Source: Streptococcus oralis (GTDB taxonomy: Bacteria > Bacillota > Bacilli > Lactobacillales > Streptococcaceae). Taken from it: a stretch of DNA of 64,000 nt. This document shows, piece after piece, positions 10,955 through 19,495 of this stretch. The stretch is taken from the NCBI RefSeq assembly GCF_021497885.1, contig NZ_CP046523.1, positions 1,874,841 through 1,938,840 on the forward strand. Direction: 5' to 3'. Position 1 is the first letter of the stretch; each line of letters begins with the position of its first letter. Below the pieces are notes generated by a model that was not told where the DNA came from, did not search any database, and was given only the letters and a program-made list of their open reading frames with translations. The translations under genes were made by a program, and so were the position numbers.

Positions 10955-11638
10955 TTATTGAATCAAGGCAACACTCGAAACTTGACCATCCGCACCTGTT
11001 GTAATTTGGATGATTTTTCCTCCACCGATTTTGGCATTATACTTGCCATCATCAAGAGTGTAAGAGTAGCCTCTAATAGAGTAGTTTTCTTTATTTCCTT
11101 CTGCAGTTTCTACTGTAAATTGGCCCCCTGATGAAACCGTAATAGTTTCGCCATTCGCTCCCTTCCAGTTACCTGCAGCTGCTGAGAAATCACCATCAAC
11201 CATGGTTAAAACACCCTTGTAGCGTTTGTTGTGTTCTGCTTGCTTGTCTTGAAGTTTGCGGTCAGTTGTTGGATCATAGCCTGACTGGTTAGACTGGGCT
11301 TGAGAGTCTTGCTGAGTTGAAGGTGCCTGAGATGGAGCTTGCTGACTAGGGGCTGCTTGTTCTTGTCTTGATTCAGGCGCTGGTTTCGCTTGTGACTGAT
11401 CCGCCGCTGTAGAAGACTGACCAGAAGATGCCTGGGCCTTTTCAGATGAAGCTGAGCTTGAAGATTTTTGAGTCTTGCTTTCTTTGCTAGAAGAAGCTGC
11501 TTTAGAGCTTGATGATTGACTTGTCTTTGCAGAGCTACTAGTTTGAGTGGTTTCGTTTTTATTTCCACAAGCTCCTAGTAGCAAGGTAGAAGCCAATACA
11601 GTCGCTGCCATCAATTTGATATAGGTTTTCTTTTTCAT
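10955..11638 (-). CDS. Ser-rich lipoprotein with DUF6287-like C-terminus
   Basis: Predicted surface lipoprotein of 227 residues. It has a signal peptide with lipobox LGAC (Cys at about 23), then a disordered Ser/Lys/Ala/Gln-rich stretch to about 135, then a compact C-terminal domain (GDFSAAAGNWKGANGETITV onward) that resembles the DUF6287 module found in streptococcal lipoproteins. The ATG at 11638 follows AGGAG at 7-base spacing, so the seven residues upstream are excluded. Function unknown; the candidate WalR site in its promoter suggests a cell-wall-related role (inference). Confidence 0.8.
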   Translation of the reverse strand: MKKKTYIKLMAATVLASTLLLGACGNKNETTQTSSSAKTSQSSSSKAASSSKESKTQKSSSSASSEKAQASSGQSSTAADQSQAKPAPESRQEQAAPSQQAPSQAPSTQQDSQAQSNQSGYDPTTDRKLQDKQAEHNKRYKGVLTMVDGDFSAAAGNWKGANGETITVSSGGQFTVETAEGNKENYSIRGYSYTLDDGKYNAKIGGGKIIQITTGADGQVSSVALIQ

Positions 11639-11683
11639 TTTTCTACTCCTTTGTAACATTTTTGAAATGTTAAGAAATCTTTT

Positions 11684-11700
11684 TGTAATATAATTGTAAC
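11684..11700 (+). promoter_or_regulatory. Candidate WalR (VicR) binding site over the lipoprotein promoter
   Basis: Perfect match to TGTWAH-N5-TGTWAH on the plus strand: TGTAAT-ATAAT-TGTAAC. It covers the -10 hexamer of the minus-strand promoter. Confidence 0.55.
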
Positions 11701-11721
11701 ATTGGGCTTTGAATCTGTCAA
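11693..11721 (-). promoter_or_regulatory. Consensus promoter of the DUF6287-like lipoprotein gene
   Basis: Minus-strand TTGACA (11716-11721), 17-base spacer, TACAAT (11693-11698) with a TG one base upstream of the hexamer. About as strong as streptococcal promoters get. Confidence 0.8.
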
Positions 11722-11911
11722 CTATTTAGAGAAACTATTTTAAAAAAATTTCTCTCTACTATTTCTATTCGTAATTGAAACAAAAAAATAGAAAATTTTT
11801 TACATAAAAGTCCTATTTTTGCATCGCTCATATGTAATCGCTTGCATCTTTTTAGATAAAAGGCTTCAATACTATTGAAATAGGATAAAAGCGTCTAATA
11901 ACAGCAAATAA
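11722..11911. other. AT-rich intergenic stretch with no recognised gene
   Basis: The 304 bases between the lipoprotein start and the Nudix stop hold the promoter and WalR site on the left and a terminator on the right. The middle is AT-rich with A/T homopolymers. I see no ORF with a ribosome binding site, no repeat element and no structured RNA. Confidence 0.5.
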
Positions 11912-11937
11912 AGAGGTCGGGAAAAGTTTCCGACCTC
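11912..11937 (-). terminator. Terminator of the nadR-pnuC-Nudix operon
   Basis: Eight-base GC-rich stem (11913-11920 with 11930-11937), minus-strand GAGGTCGG / CCGACCTC, followed by TTTATTT. It lies a few bases after the Nudix gene stop. Confidence 0.85.
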
Positions 11938-11942
11938 GCTTT

Positions 11943-12716
11943 TTATTTCAATCGATAGGTTTTTCTTGGTTTCTTTTTGGGTACTCGTTTGAGTCCAACT
12001 TCTTCTACATATTCGCCGTATTTTACGAGAAAGTTATTGCTGACGATTGGGCGTCCTGGGTTGATGAGATTGACCAGTTCAGTTCCCTCGTAGACAGTGA
12101 ACTCTTCCTCTAGCAGATAGAGGAAGGTTGGATTCCAGTCGAGACGGCCTTGGATTCGTTTGATGGATTCTTGGATAATGGCATAATGGTCAAAGGCGAA
12201 GGCTCTCTCGTCCAGCTCGACTCCCTCTAGGAAGCATTTGCCTGTCTGGAAATCGACATCTACAAAAACCACATCCTTGGCATCGTCACCTGCCTGAACA
12301 AGGTCTAAGGCACGACTAGGCAGGTACACTAAGTGAGCAATGGTCACCGTCCAACCCCGCGGATCACGCCCGGGAGTCGATACGGTCATCAATTGCTCGA
12401 TTTTCTCCAAAGGTAGATCGAGATTGACTTCTTCTCTCACCTCGCGTTGACAGGCATGTGCAGCATCTTCTCCCTTGTCCATAAAGCCTCCAACTAAAGC
12501 CAAACAGTTCTGATAGGGATGAGCCTTGCGACGGATTAGCAAGAGCTTGATCTTTCCTTCGACAAAGCAGTAGGCTACCATATCTACTGTCACACTTGGT
12601 TTTTCATATTGAGGGAGTTCCTGCTTGTAGTACCAATCCAAAAACTCCTCCTGACTGGCATGAATTTCAAAATATTCTTTTTCCGTCATCCCTTCTGGAA
12701 TCTTTACGTCTGCCAT
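11943..12716 (-). CDS. NrtR-like Nudix protein with C-terminal winged helix
   Basis: The 257 residues join an N-terminal Nudix domain (about 40-175) to a C-terminal domain (LDWNPTFLYLLEEEFTVYEGTELVN onward) like the DNA-binding winged helix of NrtR regulators, with a basic tail. The Nudix box is nearly intact, GFMDKGEDAAHACQREVREE, but the conserved Gly after REVREEV is Asn. NrtR proteins sense ADP-ribose and repress NAD genes. Position in one operon with pnuC (1-base gap) and nadR fits a local NAD-salvage regulator; a pure ADP-ribose pyrophosphatase is the alternative. Confidence 0.8.
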   Translation of the reverse strand: MADVKIPEGMTEKEYFEIHASQEEFLDWYYKQELPQYEKPSVTVDMVAYCFVEGKIKLLLIRRKAHPYQNCLALVGGFMDKGEDAAHACQREVREEVNLDLPLEKIEQLMTVSTPGRDPRGWTVTIAHLVYLPSRALDLVQAGDDAKDVVFVDVDFQTGKCFLEGVELDERAFAFDHYAIIQESIKRIQGRLDWNPTFLYLLEEEFTVYEGTELVNLINPGRPIVSNNFLVKYGEYVEEVGLKRVPKKKPRKTYRLK

Positions 12717-12717
12717 C

Positions 12718-13500
12718 TTATGCCTCCTTTCGAACTGCCTTGGTCCATTGGTACCAACCCACTAGACTGTTAAGTGTGTAAACCCAGTACATCCCTTGGA
12801 TGTGGATATTTTCACCCCACCAGAGATAAATACTAAAGAGATTGGTTGCAATCCAGAAAATCCATTGCTCGCGGTAGAGACGTGTCATCAAGAGCTGACC
12901 AACACCATTGGTCGCATCGGTAACACTATCACGGAAAGGGCGAGCGCTATTGATACTTTGGTAAGCCAAGCCCATACCAATCCAGATAATAGCAGTCAAG
13001 GCCAAGTACTTGAGCCAGTCAAGTACAGATAATTTCTTAGCTTCAAAGTGGGATTCTTCTGGTTTTCCTTGATCATTAATACGATTGGACAACCAAGCAT
13101 AGAGACCAATCGGCTGCATAACAAAGAAGTAAACGGTCGTCAAGACTTCGCCATAAAAAGTCGCATTCATAGCTAAAATCAAATAGATGGCCGAGTTAAT
13201 GGCTCCAAAGAGATAATTGCTAGCCCGTCCTTCTGCTACCAAGATAACACAGACAATCCCAGTCCAAGATGCAAACAAGCTCAGCCAGTCATGGCTTTCT
13301 GTATTTTGCGTGAATTCCAAGATCAAGGGAACACTTGACAAGGCGATGAGATACAACCACTGGAAAAGACTACGGCCGACAAAGAGATCTTTCCAGAGCA
13401 GGTGCATGATTCCTGCAAAACCAATCTTGCGGGCTTCTGCATGGACATTTTTAAAGTTCTCGATAAATTGTGTGATTTTTTTAGTTACTGTTTTCATCAT
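12718..13500 (-). CDS. pnuC: PnuC-family nicotinamide riboside transporter
   Basis: Membrane protein of 260 residues with seven or so hydrophobic segments and PnuC-like motifs (WTGIVCVILVAEGRASNYLFGAINS split around 77-101; NSLVGWYQW at the C-terminus). PnuC facilitates entry of nicotinamide riboside, trapped by phosphorylation. The neighbour nadR supplies that kinase, 6 bases upstream, so import and trapping are encoded together. Confidence 0.9.
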   Translation of the reverse strand: MMKTVTKKITQFIENFKNVHAEARKIGFAGIMHLLWKDLFVGRSLFQWLYLIALSSVPLILEFTQNTESHDWLSLFASWTGIVCVILVAEGRASNYLFGAINSAIYLILAMNATFYGEVLTTVYFFVMQPIGLYAWLSNRINDQGKPEESHFEAKKLSVLDWLKYLALTAIIWIGMGLAYQSINSARPFRDSVTDATNGVGQLLMTRLYREQWIFWIATNLFSIYLWWGENIHIQGMYWVYTLNSLVGWYQWTKAVRKEA

Positions 13501-13506
13501 TTTCTC

Positions 13507-14565
13507 CTAATCTGCTTGGTAAATGGCATCGATAGCTACTTTGGCTCCTTCATAATTGCCTAGATAATCCTCCGCTAGATAAACTAGTGGAATGGTGGTT
13601 AAATAGCGCTCTCTCATCTGGTCCAGATGCTGGGAAAAACTGTGACGAATATGGTCTTCCGCCATGGCCATATCTCTAAACCCGTCATTGACATAGGAGC
13701 CGACAGGTTGCACAAAGAGAATCAAGTCCCATTTTTCCTTAGCCAAGATCGAAACAAAGAGATTGTCAAAGGTTTCTCCTGATAAGTCCTCTTGAGCCTC
13801 AGCCTCCATGTAATAATCATAGTAGCCCTTGGTTACTAAGGAGTTTGTGTCAGCTATCACTAGACCTCGATTGGCATTGCTATCGATTAACTTAGAGGTC
13901 TGGTCATACTGCCCCAACAGGAGATAATAGTAATCTTTTGGAGTCAATTCATCGTCGCGAACATTGTTTTTGATCTGGTACTCACGCGCGTATTCCAGAC
14001 TAACGGGCGCATCGTAATACCTTGCCAAATCCTTGGCCAGAGTGGTCTTCCCATTGCTAGCACTTCCCATAATCAACACTTTCTTTGTAAACTGACGACG
14101 GAAGGGTTGAGCGATGTATTTCCAATATTTGCTTGGATTTTCTCGAATCATAGTCGCTGAGATACCAAACTTTCTTTCTTGCAAAACGGTCTCAAAGCCA
14201 CGATTAGCTAGTTCTTGCTGGTAGTCTTCTTCTCCCACAAAGAAAGTCAGTTCTTGCTGGGTTTCATCATAGGAAATCTCCGCTAACATCTGGTCCAACC
14301 ACTCCTGCCAGCCCATAGGGTAACGAGGAAGCTTGGTCTCATCCAACTTGCAGACAGAGGTCAACTCGTCATCACGAAAAGCCTCTCTGATATAGCGAAA
14401 TCTTTTTTGAAGACTTAAACCTACCTGCTCACCTCGGTCTCCCTCGTAGCCTGAAACGACTACCCAGACCTGGTCACACTGACGCTTCGCTCGCTGGATC
14501 AGATCGATATGACCCTGATGAAGAGGGGCAAAGGTCCCAAATACCACTGCTGTTTTCTTTTTCAT
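13507..14565 (-). CDS. nadR: NadR-type bifunctional NMN adenylyltransferase / ribosylnicotinamide kinase
   Basis: Makes NAD from nicotinamide riboside: the C-terminal kinase phosphorylates it to NMN and the N-terminal domain adenylates NMN. The 352 residues show the nucleotidyltransferase HxGH (HQGH at 17-20) and a kinase P-loop GSASNGKTTLA near 172-182. There is no N-terminal HTH as in enterobacterial NadR, so it cannot act as a repressor; the Nudix-winged-helix protein downstream may fill that role. First gene of the operon, behind a good promoter. Confidence 0.92.
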   Translation of the reverse strand: MKKKTAVVFGTFAPLHQGHIDLIQRAKRQCDQVWVVVSGYEGDRGEQVGLSLQKRFRYIREAFRDDELTSVCKLDETKLPRYPMGWQEWLDQMLAEISYDETQQELTFFVGEEDYQQELANRGFETVLQERKFGISATMIRENPSKYWKYIAQPFRRQFTKKVLIMGSASNGKTTLAKDLARYYDAPVSLEYAREYQIKNNVRDDELTPKDYYYLLLGQYDQTSKLIDSNANRGLVIADTNSLVTKGYYDYYMEAEAQEDLSGETFDNLFVSILAKEKWDLILFVQPVGSYVNDGFRDMAMAEDHIRHSFSQHLDQMRERYLTTIPLVYLAEDYLGNYEGAKVAIDAIYQAD

Positions 14566-14582
14566 AAACGTTTTACCTTTTT

Positions 14583-14603
14583 ATAGTTTTTGATATTTTT
14601 ATT
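14583..14603 (+). repeat. Copy 1 of an AT-rich repeat upstream of nadR
   Basis: ATAGTTTTT followed by GATATTTTTATT. It is related to the copy at 14643-14663, with 60 bases between starts, and the nadR promoter lies between. Candidate operator. Confidence 0.35.
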
Positions 14604-14615
14604 TTCTATGTTTTT

Positions 14616-14643
14616 ATTATATACTATATTTTTGTTTTGTCAA
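14616..14643 (-). promoter_or_regulatory. nadR-pnuC-Nudix promoter
   Basis: Minus-strand TTGACA (14638-14643), 16-base spacer, TATAAT (14616-14621). Flanked by imperfect repeats that could bind a regulator. Confidence 0.8.
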
Positions 14644-14663
14644 TAGTTTTTATCATTTTTTAT
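14643..14663 (+). repeat. Copy 2 of an AT-rich repeat upstream of nadR
   Basis: ATAGTTTTT followed by ATCATTTTTTAT, the partner of 14583-14603. It abuts the -35 of the nadR promoter. Confidence 0.35.
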
Positions 14664-14674
14664 AAAAAAGTACC

Positions 14675-14704
14675 AAAAAAAGAATCAGGATTGCTCCTGA
14701 CTCT
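14675..14704 (-). terminator. Terminator of ctsR-clpC
   Basis: Ten-base imperfect stem (14681-14690 with 14695-14704) with a four-base loop, then a minus-strand run of seven T, directly after the clpC stop. Confidence 0.85.
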
Positions 14705-14710
14705 CCATTT

Positions 14711-17143
14711 TTAAGCAATATCAAATTTTAGTTGACCAGCTTTGACACCAATCTTGAGTGTCTTGCCTGCTACCAGTTCTCCCTTAAGAAGAAGTTCTGC
14801 CAACTTGTCCTCCACTTCTGTTTGCAGGGTTCTGCGAAGTGGGCGAGCTCCCATTTCTGGATTGTAACCTTGGCTAGCTAGCAACTTCAGGGCTGAAGCT
14901 TGCAGTTTCAGGTCGATACCCTTCTCTGCCAGGCTAGCAATCAATGGTTTCACCATAATCTTGACAATTTCTTGCATGTGTTCGCTATCCAAACTGTGGA
15001 AAACCACCTTTTCATCAATACGGTTGATAAACTCTGGTCGATAAGTTTTTTTCAACTCTTCAAAGATTCGTTTTTCCATATTTTCCTGGTCAAAACGAAT
15101 GTCTTTCGCGCCAAAGCCAACAGTCTTGTCATCACGAAGAGCCGTCGCACCAAGGTTTGACGTCATGATGATAATGGTATTTGAAAAATCAACCTTGCGC
15201 CCCTTGCTATCTGTCAAGACACCGTCGTCCAAAACCTGCAAGAGGACATTAAAGATGTCTGGATGGGCCTTTTCTACCTCGTCAAAGAGAAGCACTGAGT
15301 AAGGTTTGTTGCGAACCTTCTCAGTCAACTCCCCACCTTCCTCGTAGCCCACATAGCCAGGAGGTGCTCCATTGAGACGGCTAGCCGCAAATTTCTCCAT
15401 ATACTCACTCATATCAAAGCGGATAAGGGCTGATTCGTCATCAAAGAGGACTTCTGCCAGAGCCTTTGCCAATTCGGTCTTACCGACTCCTGTCGGCCCT
15501 AGGAACATAAAGGAACCAATCGGACGCTTGTGACTACGAATACCTGACTGATTGCGGCGAATGGCACGGCTAATACTTGAAACAGCTTGATCTTGACCGA
15601 TGACACGTTTGTGTAGTTCAGCTTCCAAGTTCAGGTATTTCTTAGCATCCGTTTGAGTCAGTTTTTGGACTGGAATACCTGACAAGCGACTCAAGGTAGT
15701 CAAAATATCAGACTCTGTCACCAAGTCTTTGTAGACAGGTACTTCCTCTTCTTTTGCGATTAGCTGGGCTGCCTGTTTCCACTTGCCATCCATAAGTGCC
15801 TTGTCAGCTGGAGTCAAGTCGGATTCGTCTGCTTTCACATGCTTGGATTTGTTTTGCACTGTTGCTGCCGCCTCATCTAAGAGGTCGATAGCAGAGTCTG
15901 GCAAGTGACGACTGGTCAAGTAACGATGCGCCATCTTAACAGCTGTTTCAACAGCTTCATCTGTGATTTGCACACGGTGGTGTTTCTCATAGGTAGCCTT
16001 CAAACCTTGCAAAATAGTCATACTGTCAGCTAGACTTGGCTCTTCAATCGTCACTTTTGCAAAACGACGAGAAAGGGCAGCATCTTTTTCGATGTGTTTT
16101 TGGTATTCTTCCTGAGTGGTTGCACCAACCGTTCTCAAAATTCCACGCGCCAAGGCTGGTTTCAAGATATTGGCCGCATCCAGAGTCGAGTCAATACCGC
16201 TTCCAGAACCCATAATGGTGTGGAGTTCATCGATAAAGAGAATCACTTTGCCATCTTCCTCTATATCCTTGATGATGTTGTTCATACGTTCTTCAAAGTC
16301 ACCACGGAAACGTGTCCCTGCAACAACATTCATCAAATCAAGCTCTAGAACACGCATCTTTGCCATTTCTGCAGGTACGTCCCCACTAGCAATACGCTGG
16401 GCAAGTCCAAGTGCCAGAGCTGTTTTCCCAACACCAGCATCACCAACCAAGACAGGATTGTTCTTGGTCTTACGACTCAAAATCTGAATCATACGTGAGA
16501 TTTCCTTGTCACGACCGATAACTGGCTCTAACTTGCCAGAGCGCGCTTGCTCCGTCAGGTCATGCGTGTAATCCTCTAGGCCTCCACTTTGAGCTTGAGG
16601 CATGCCCATCATATTGGCCATGGAATTTTGCTTGTCAGTTACTGTGCGATGGCGTTGACGCAAAGCCTTAAGGTCTTCACGAGTCCATCCTGCACGCTCT
16701 TCTAGATTGCGACGAAGAGCGGCAATTCTGACCTGATCTTTCTGGTCTTCATAAGAGAAGCCTGCTCTCTCCAAGATGCGAGTTGCCAAGGCATTGCCAT
16801 CATGCAAAATCGCATAGAGAACATGCTCTGTCCCTAGCACCTTTGCATGGACCACTGAGGCCACATACTCTGCTTCTGCAAATAGGACCTCCAAACGATG
16901 AGAAAAAGGCAATTCCGTAAAGGTTTCGTCCTGGCTATAGTCCGTTTCAGTCAGTTCTAAAGCAACCTCTTCTAGACGGTCCATTTCATAAGGATAATCA
17001 TTTAAAGTCGCACCTGCCACGCTGTAACTGTGATTGGACATGGCAATCAACAAGTGCCATGACTCTAGGTAACGAGCTCCAAAATGGCTCGCAACCATGT
17101 AGGCACTCTCGATACATTCATTCAATGCTTTTGAATAGTTCAT
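14711..17143 (-). CDS. clpC: ClpC, AAA+ unfoldase of the Clp protease
   Basis: Hsp100 ATPase that unfolds proteins for degradation by ClpP. The 810 residues comprise an N-terminal Clp repeat domain (about 1-145), a first AAA+ module (P-loop GDAGVGKT), a short M-type middle segment and a second AAA+ module (P-loop [15 protein letters not shown]), followed by the small domain. It follows ctsR by one base, the standard ctsR-clpC operon, and is repressed by CtsR. Confidence 0.97.
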   Translation of the reverse strand: MNYSKALNECIESAYMVASHFGARYLESWHLLIAMSNHSYSVAGATLNDYPYEMDRLEEVALELTETDYSQDETFTELPFSHRLEVLFAEAEYVASVVHAKVLGTEHVLYAILHDGNALATRILERAGFSYEDQKDQVRIAALRRNLEERAGWTREDLKALRQRHRTVTDKQNSMANMMGMPQAQSGGLEDYTHDLTEQARSGKLEPVIGRDKEISRMIQILSRKTKNNPVLVGDAGVGKTALALGLAQRIASGDVPAEMAKMRVLELDLMNVVAGTRFRGDFEERMNNIIKDIEEDGKVILFIDELHTIMGSGSGIDSTLDAANILKPALARGILRTVGATTQEEYQKHIEKDAALSRRFAKVTIEEPSLADSMTILQGLKATYEKHHRVQITDEAVETAVKMAHRYLTSRHLPDSAIDLLDEAAATVQNKSKHVKADESDLTPADKALMDGKWKQAAQLIAKEEEVPVYKDLVTESDILTTLSRLSGIPVQKLTQTDAKKYLNLEAELHKRVIGQDQAVSSISRAIRRNQSGIRSHKRPIGSFMFLGPTGVGKTELAKALAEVLFDDESALIRFDMSEYMEKFAASRLNGAPPGYVGYEEGGELTEKVRNKPYSVLLFDEVEKAHPDIFNVLLQVLDDGVLTDSKGRKVDFSNTIIIMTSNLGATALRDDKTVGFGAKDIRFDQENMEKRIFEELKKTYRPEFINRIDEKVVFHSLDSEHMQEIVKIMVKPLIASLAEKGIDLKLQASALKLLASQGYNPEMGARPLRRTLQTEVEDKLAELLLKGELVAGKTLKIGVKAGQLKFDIA

Positions 17144-17144
17144 C

Positions 17145-17603
17145 TTACTTCTCTTTTCTATCTACCTCTTGTAATAGCTGTCGGAGCATATTGGCACGGA
17201 CAACTGAGGATTCTTCCCCCAGAACACGATCTGTTGCTACTGAAGTTAGCAAGGTCATCTCCTGCTTGGTCATCAAGTCCTGCTCCACCAAAAGCTGGAG
17301 AATATCCTCATAAATCTCCTGACTAACTCGCTCACCAATCGAGTAAAGCAAATCGCGGAGCATCTCATGATGATTGGAAAACTCAATCCGGCCTATGCGA
17401 ATGTAGCCTCCGCCACCCCGCTTGCTCTCAACCAAGTAACCTCTGCTTTCAGTAAAACGTGTCTTGATTACATAGTTGATCTGACTCGGCACAACCTGAA
17501 AGGTATCTGCCAACTGGCTCCGCTGCAATTCCACGATACCAGATTGGTCTAAAATCGCCTTGATATAGGCTTCGATATGATCTGATGTATTTTTAAATCT
17601 CAT
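17145..17603 (-). CDS. ctsR: CtsR, class III heat-shock repressor
   Basis: DNA-binding repressor of clp and chaperone genes, inactivated by heat. The 152 residues have the N-terminal HTH (about 20-50) and the glycine-rich wing hairpin RGGGGYIRI near 62-70 that senses temperature, then a helical dimerisation domain. No mcsA/mcsB is present, as usual in streptococci. It lies under its own operator. Confidence 0.97.
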   Translation of the reverse strand: MRFKNTSDHIEAYIKAILDQSGIVELQRSQLADTFQVVPSQINYVIKTRFTESRGYLVESKRGGGGYIRIGRIEFSNHHEMLRDLLYSIGERVSQEIYEDILQLLVEQDLMTKQEMTLLTSVATDRVLGEESSVVRANMLRQLLQEVDRKEK

Positions 17604-17621
17604 AGCAAATCAAACTCCTTC

Positions 17622-17645
17622 TTTGAACCTTGACTATCTTTGACT
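17622..17645 (-). promoter_or_regulatory. CtsR operator
   Basis: Minus-strand heptads AGTCAAA (17639-17645) and AGTCAAG (17629-17635) separated by GAT match RGTCAAA-N3-RGTCAAA with one mismatch. A third, weaker heptad GTTCAAA (17622-17628) follows directly. The site is immediately downstream of the -10. Confidence 0.85.
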
Positions 17646-17651
17646 ATTATA
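17646..17651 (-). promoter_or_regulatory. ctsR-clpC -10 element
   Basis: Minus-strand TATAAT abutting the CtsR heptads. The -35 region reads TTTCAA at 17-base spacing, a weak match. Confidence 0.7.
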
Positions 17652-17680
17652 CCGAAATTTTTGATTTTTTGAAAGGAAAA

Positions 17681-17715
17681 GGGAGCAAGTAAAGAATAAT
17701 CTTCACCAACTCCCT
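17681..17715 (-). terminator. Terminator of the thiamine-type ABC transporter operon
   Basis: Long stem of about 15 pairs beginning GGGAG/CTCCC with a TTAT loop, followed on the minus strand by TTTTCC. It lies directly upstream of the ctsR promoter and ends the ABC operon. Confidence 0.8.
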
Positions 17716-17721
17716 GTTTTT

Positions 17722-18450
17722 CTACTTATCTAAGCCTAATTCTACTAATATTTGACGTTTGTAGGCAATCTTTTGGACTTCCTTGTCCTCACCTTCAGAC
17801 CAATCTAGTTTAATTTCTGAAACAATTTGCCCGGGGCGATTTTTCAAAATATAGATGCGATCGCTGAGATTGAGTGCCTCCTCAATACTATGCGTGATGA
17901 TGAGGGTCGTCAGTTGCAACTGTTTGTGAATCTCCAGATACCAAGCGTGGAGTTCCATCTTGGTCATCTCATCTAAGGCACTAAAGGCCTCATCCAAGAG
18001 AAAGAGCTTGTGTCCAAAAAGATAGGTCCGGAGCAAGGCTACACGCTGGCGCATCCCACCACTGAGTTCATGGGGATACTTATCTCGTATAGCTGTCAGC
18101 TGGAAGGTCGCAAGGATTTCATCCGCTCGGGCAATAGCCTCTGACTTATCCACCTTTTGAATCAAGAGAGGCAGGATGATATTGCCAAGCACCGTCTTGT
18201 GCTCCAAGAGGAGATCCTTTTGCAACATATAACTCACGCGCCCCTTAGGATTTTCCTCGCCATCAAGGATAATTCGCCCAGACTGGACTTCTAAAATCCC
18301 AGCGATTAGGTTAAAGAGAGTAGTCTTCCCAACACCACTTGGACCTAGGATAGAAACCACTTCACCTGATGTCACCTGCAGGTTGATATCCTCTAAAATC
18401 CTCTCCTGACCATAGGCATAACTTACATGTTCTAGTCTAATTTCTGTCAT
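17722..18450 (-). CDS. thiZ: ThiZ-like ABC transporter ATPase (thiamine precursor uptake)
   Basis: ATPase of 242 residues in the nitrate/sulfonate/taurine/thiamine-precursor class: P-loop GPSGVGKTT near 36-44, signature LSGGMRQRVALLR near 129-141, Walker B LFLLDEAFSALDE near 149-161, H-loop THS. It drives import through the permease and lipoprotein encoded upstream. The TPP riboswitch at the operon head indicates a thiamine-pathway substrate. It overlaps the binding-protein gene stop by one base. Confidence 0.88.
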   Translation of the reverse strand: MTEIRLEHVSYAYGQERILEDINLQVTSGEVVSILGPSGVGKTTLFNLIAGILEVQSGRIILDGEENPKGRVSYMLQKDLLLEHKTVLGNIILPLLIQKVDKSEAIARADEILATFQLTAIRDKYPHELSGGMRQRVALLRTYLFGHKLFLLDEAFSALDEMTKMELHAWYLEIHKQLQLTTLIITHSIEEALNLSDRIYILKNRPGQIVSEIKLDWSEGEDKEVQKIAYKRQILVELGLDK

Positions 18451-19457
18451 TATTTTACAAATTCATTGGTGAAGCCTTTGTCTGTCAAGTCTTCTTTAAG
18501 GATACCATGTTCTTTATCCCATTTGTAGAAGGCATTCCAGCGGTCAGCGTCAAATTGTCCCCATTTTTCCTTGTCACTTGCATATTCTTTTGACAAGTAT
18601 TTTTGAGATTCGATAACAAAGTCACGTTTTTCCTTGAGTTCAGGTGCATTCTTGATGAGGATATCTGCAGCTTCTTCTGGGTGTTCCATGGCATATTGGT
18701 AGCCTTTTTTAATAGCTTGGATGACTTTGCGAGCTTCTTCTTTGTTGTCTTTTAGATAGTCGTTGTTAGCGATGATAACGGGTGAGTAGTAGTCAAACTC
18801 CTTGACATAGTCTTTCAAGTACATGAAGTTAGCATCCACTCCTTGCGATTTGGCAAGGATACCATCCCAACCGTAGTATATCCAAGCAGTATCAAAGACG
18901 CCATTGGCAATCGGTGTAATCGAGTTTGAGTCGTTGTTTGGTACTTTTTCGACCTTCTCAAAGTCTCCGCCTTGTGATTCTACCAAGGTTTTCAACATAG
19001 CAAGCTCAGTTGGGTCGTTCCAAGTTCCGTATTTCTTACCAACCAAGTCCTTTGGACTGGTGACATTGTCCGATTTACGTGAGATAACTCCTGATGTATT
19101 GTGCTCAACGATAGCGGCAACGGCAGTAATTCCTGCTCCTTTTTCCAATTTCTTAGCCATGTAGTCTTGGAAATAGATAGCAAATGGTGCCTTGCCATTG
19201 ATCACCAAGTCAGATGAGCTTTCTTCTGGTGGCAATTTCAAATCAACATCCACTCCAGCTTCTTTGAAATAGCCTTTTTCCTTGGCAACATACAACCCTG
19301 TGTGGTTGGTATTTGGTGTCCAGTCTAGGATAAAATCAATCTTTTTGACTTCTGCTTCTTTGTTATCCTTAGAAGCAGTTCCTTGGCCACAGGCCACAAG
19401 CACAACAGCTACAAAAGCCGTTACAAGCGTTAAAAACACTTTCCATGTTTTTTTCAT
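18450..19457 (-). CDS. thiY: ThiY-like substrate-binding lipoprotein
   Basis: Extracytoplasmic binding protein of 335 residues in the NMT1/ThiY family. It has a lipoprotein signal with lipobox LVAC, then IDFILDWTPNTNHTGLYVAKEKG, the family start, and the PEESSSDLV pyrimidine-pocket-like loop. It probably binds a pyrimidine thiamine precursor (HMP or formylaminopyrimidine), an inference from family and riboswitch. The ATG at 19457 follows GAGGAAA; nine upstream codons are excluded. Confidence 0.87.
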   Translation of the reverse strand: MKKTWKVFLTLVTAFVAVVLVACGQGTASKDNKEAEVKKIDFILDWTPNTNHTGLYVAKEKGYFKEAGVDVDLKLPPEESSSDLVINGKAPFAIYFQDYMAKKLEKGAGITAVAAIVEHNTSGVISRKSDNVTSPKDLVGKKYGTWNDPTELAMLKTLVESQGGDFEKVEKVPNNDSNSITPIANGVFDTAWIYYGWDGILAKSQGVDANFMYLKDYVKEFDYYSPVIIANNDYLKDNKEEARKVIQAIKKGYQYAMEHPEEAADILIKNAPELKEKRDFVIESQKYLSKEYASDKEKWGQFDADRWNAFYKWDKEHGILKEDLTDKGFTNEFVK

Positions 19458-19495
19458 TTTGATTTCCTCTTTTCTTTTTCTCAAACATCCTTATC

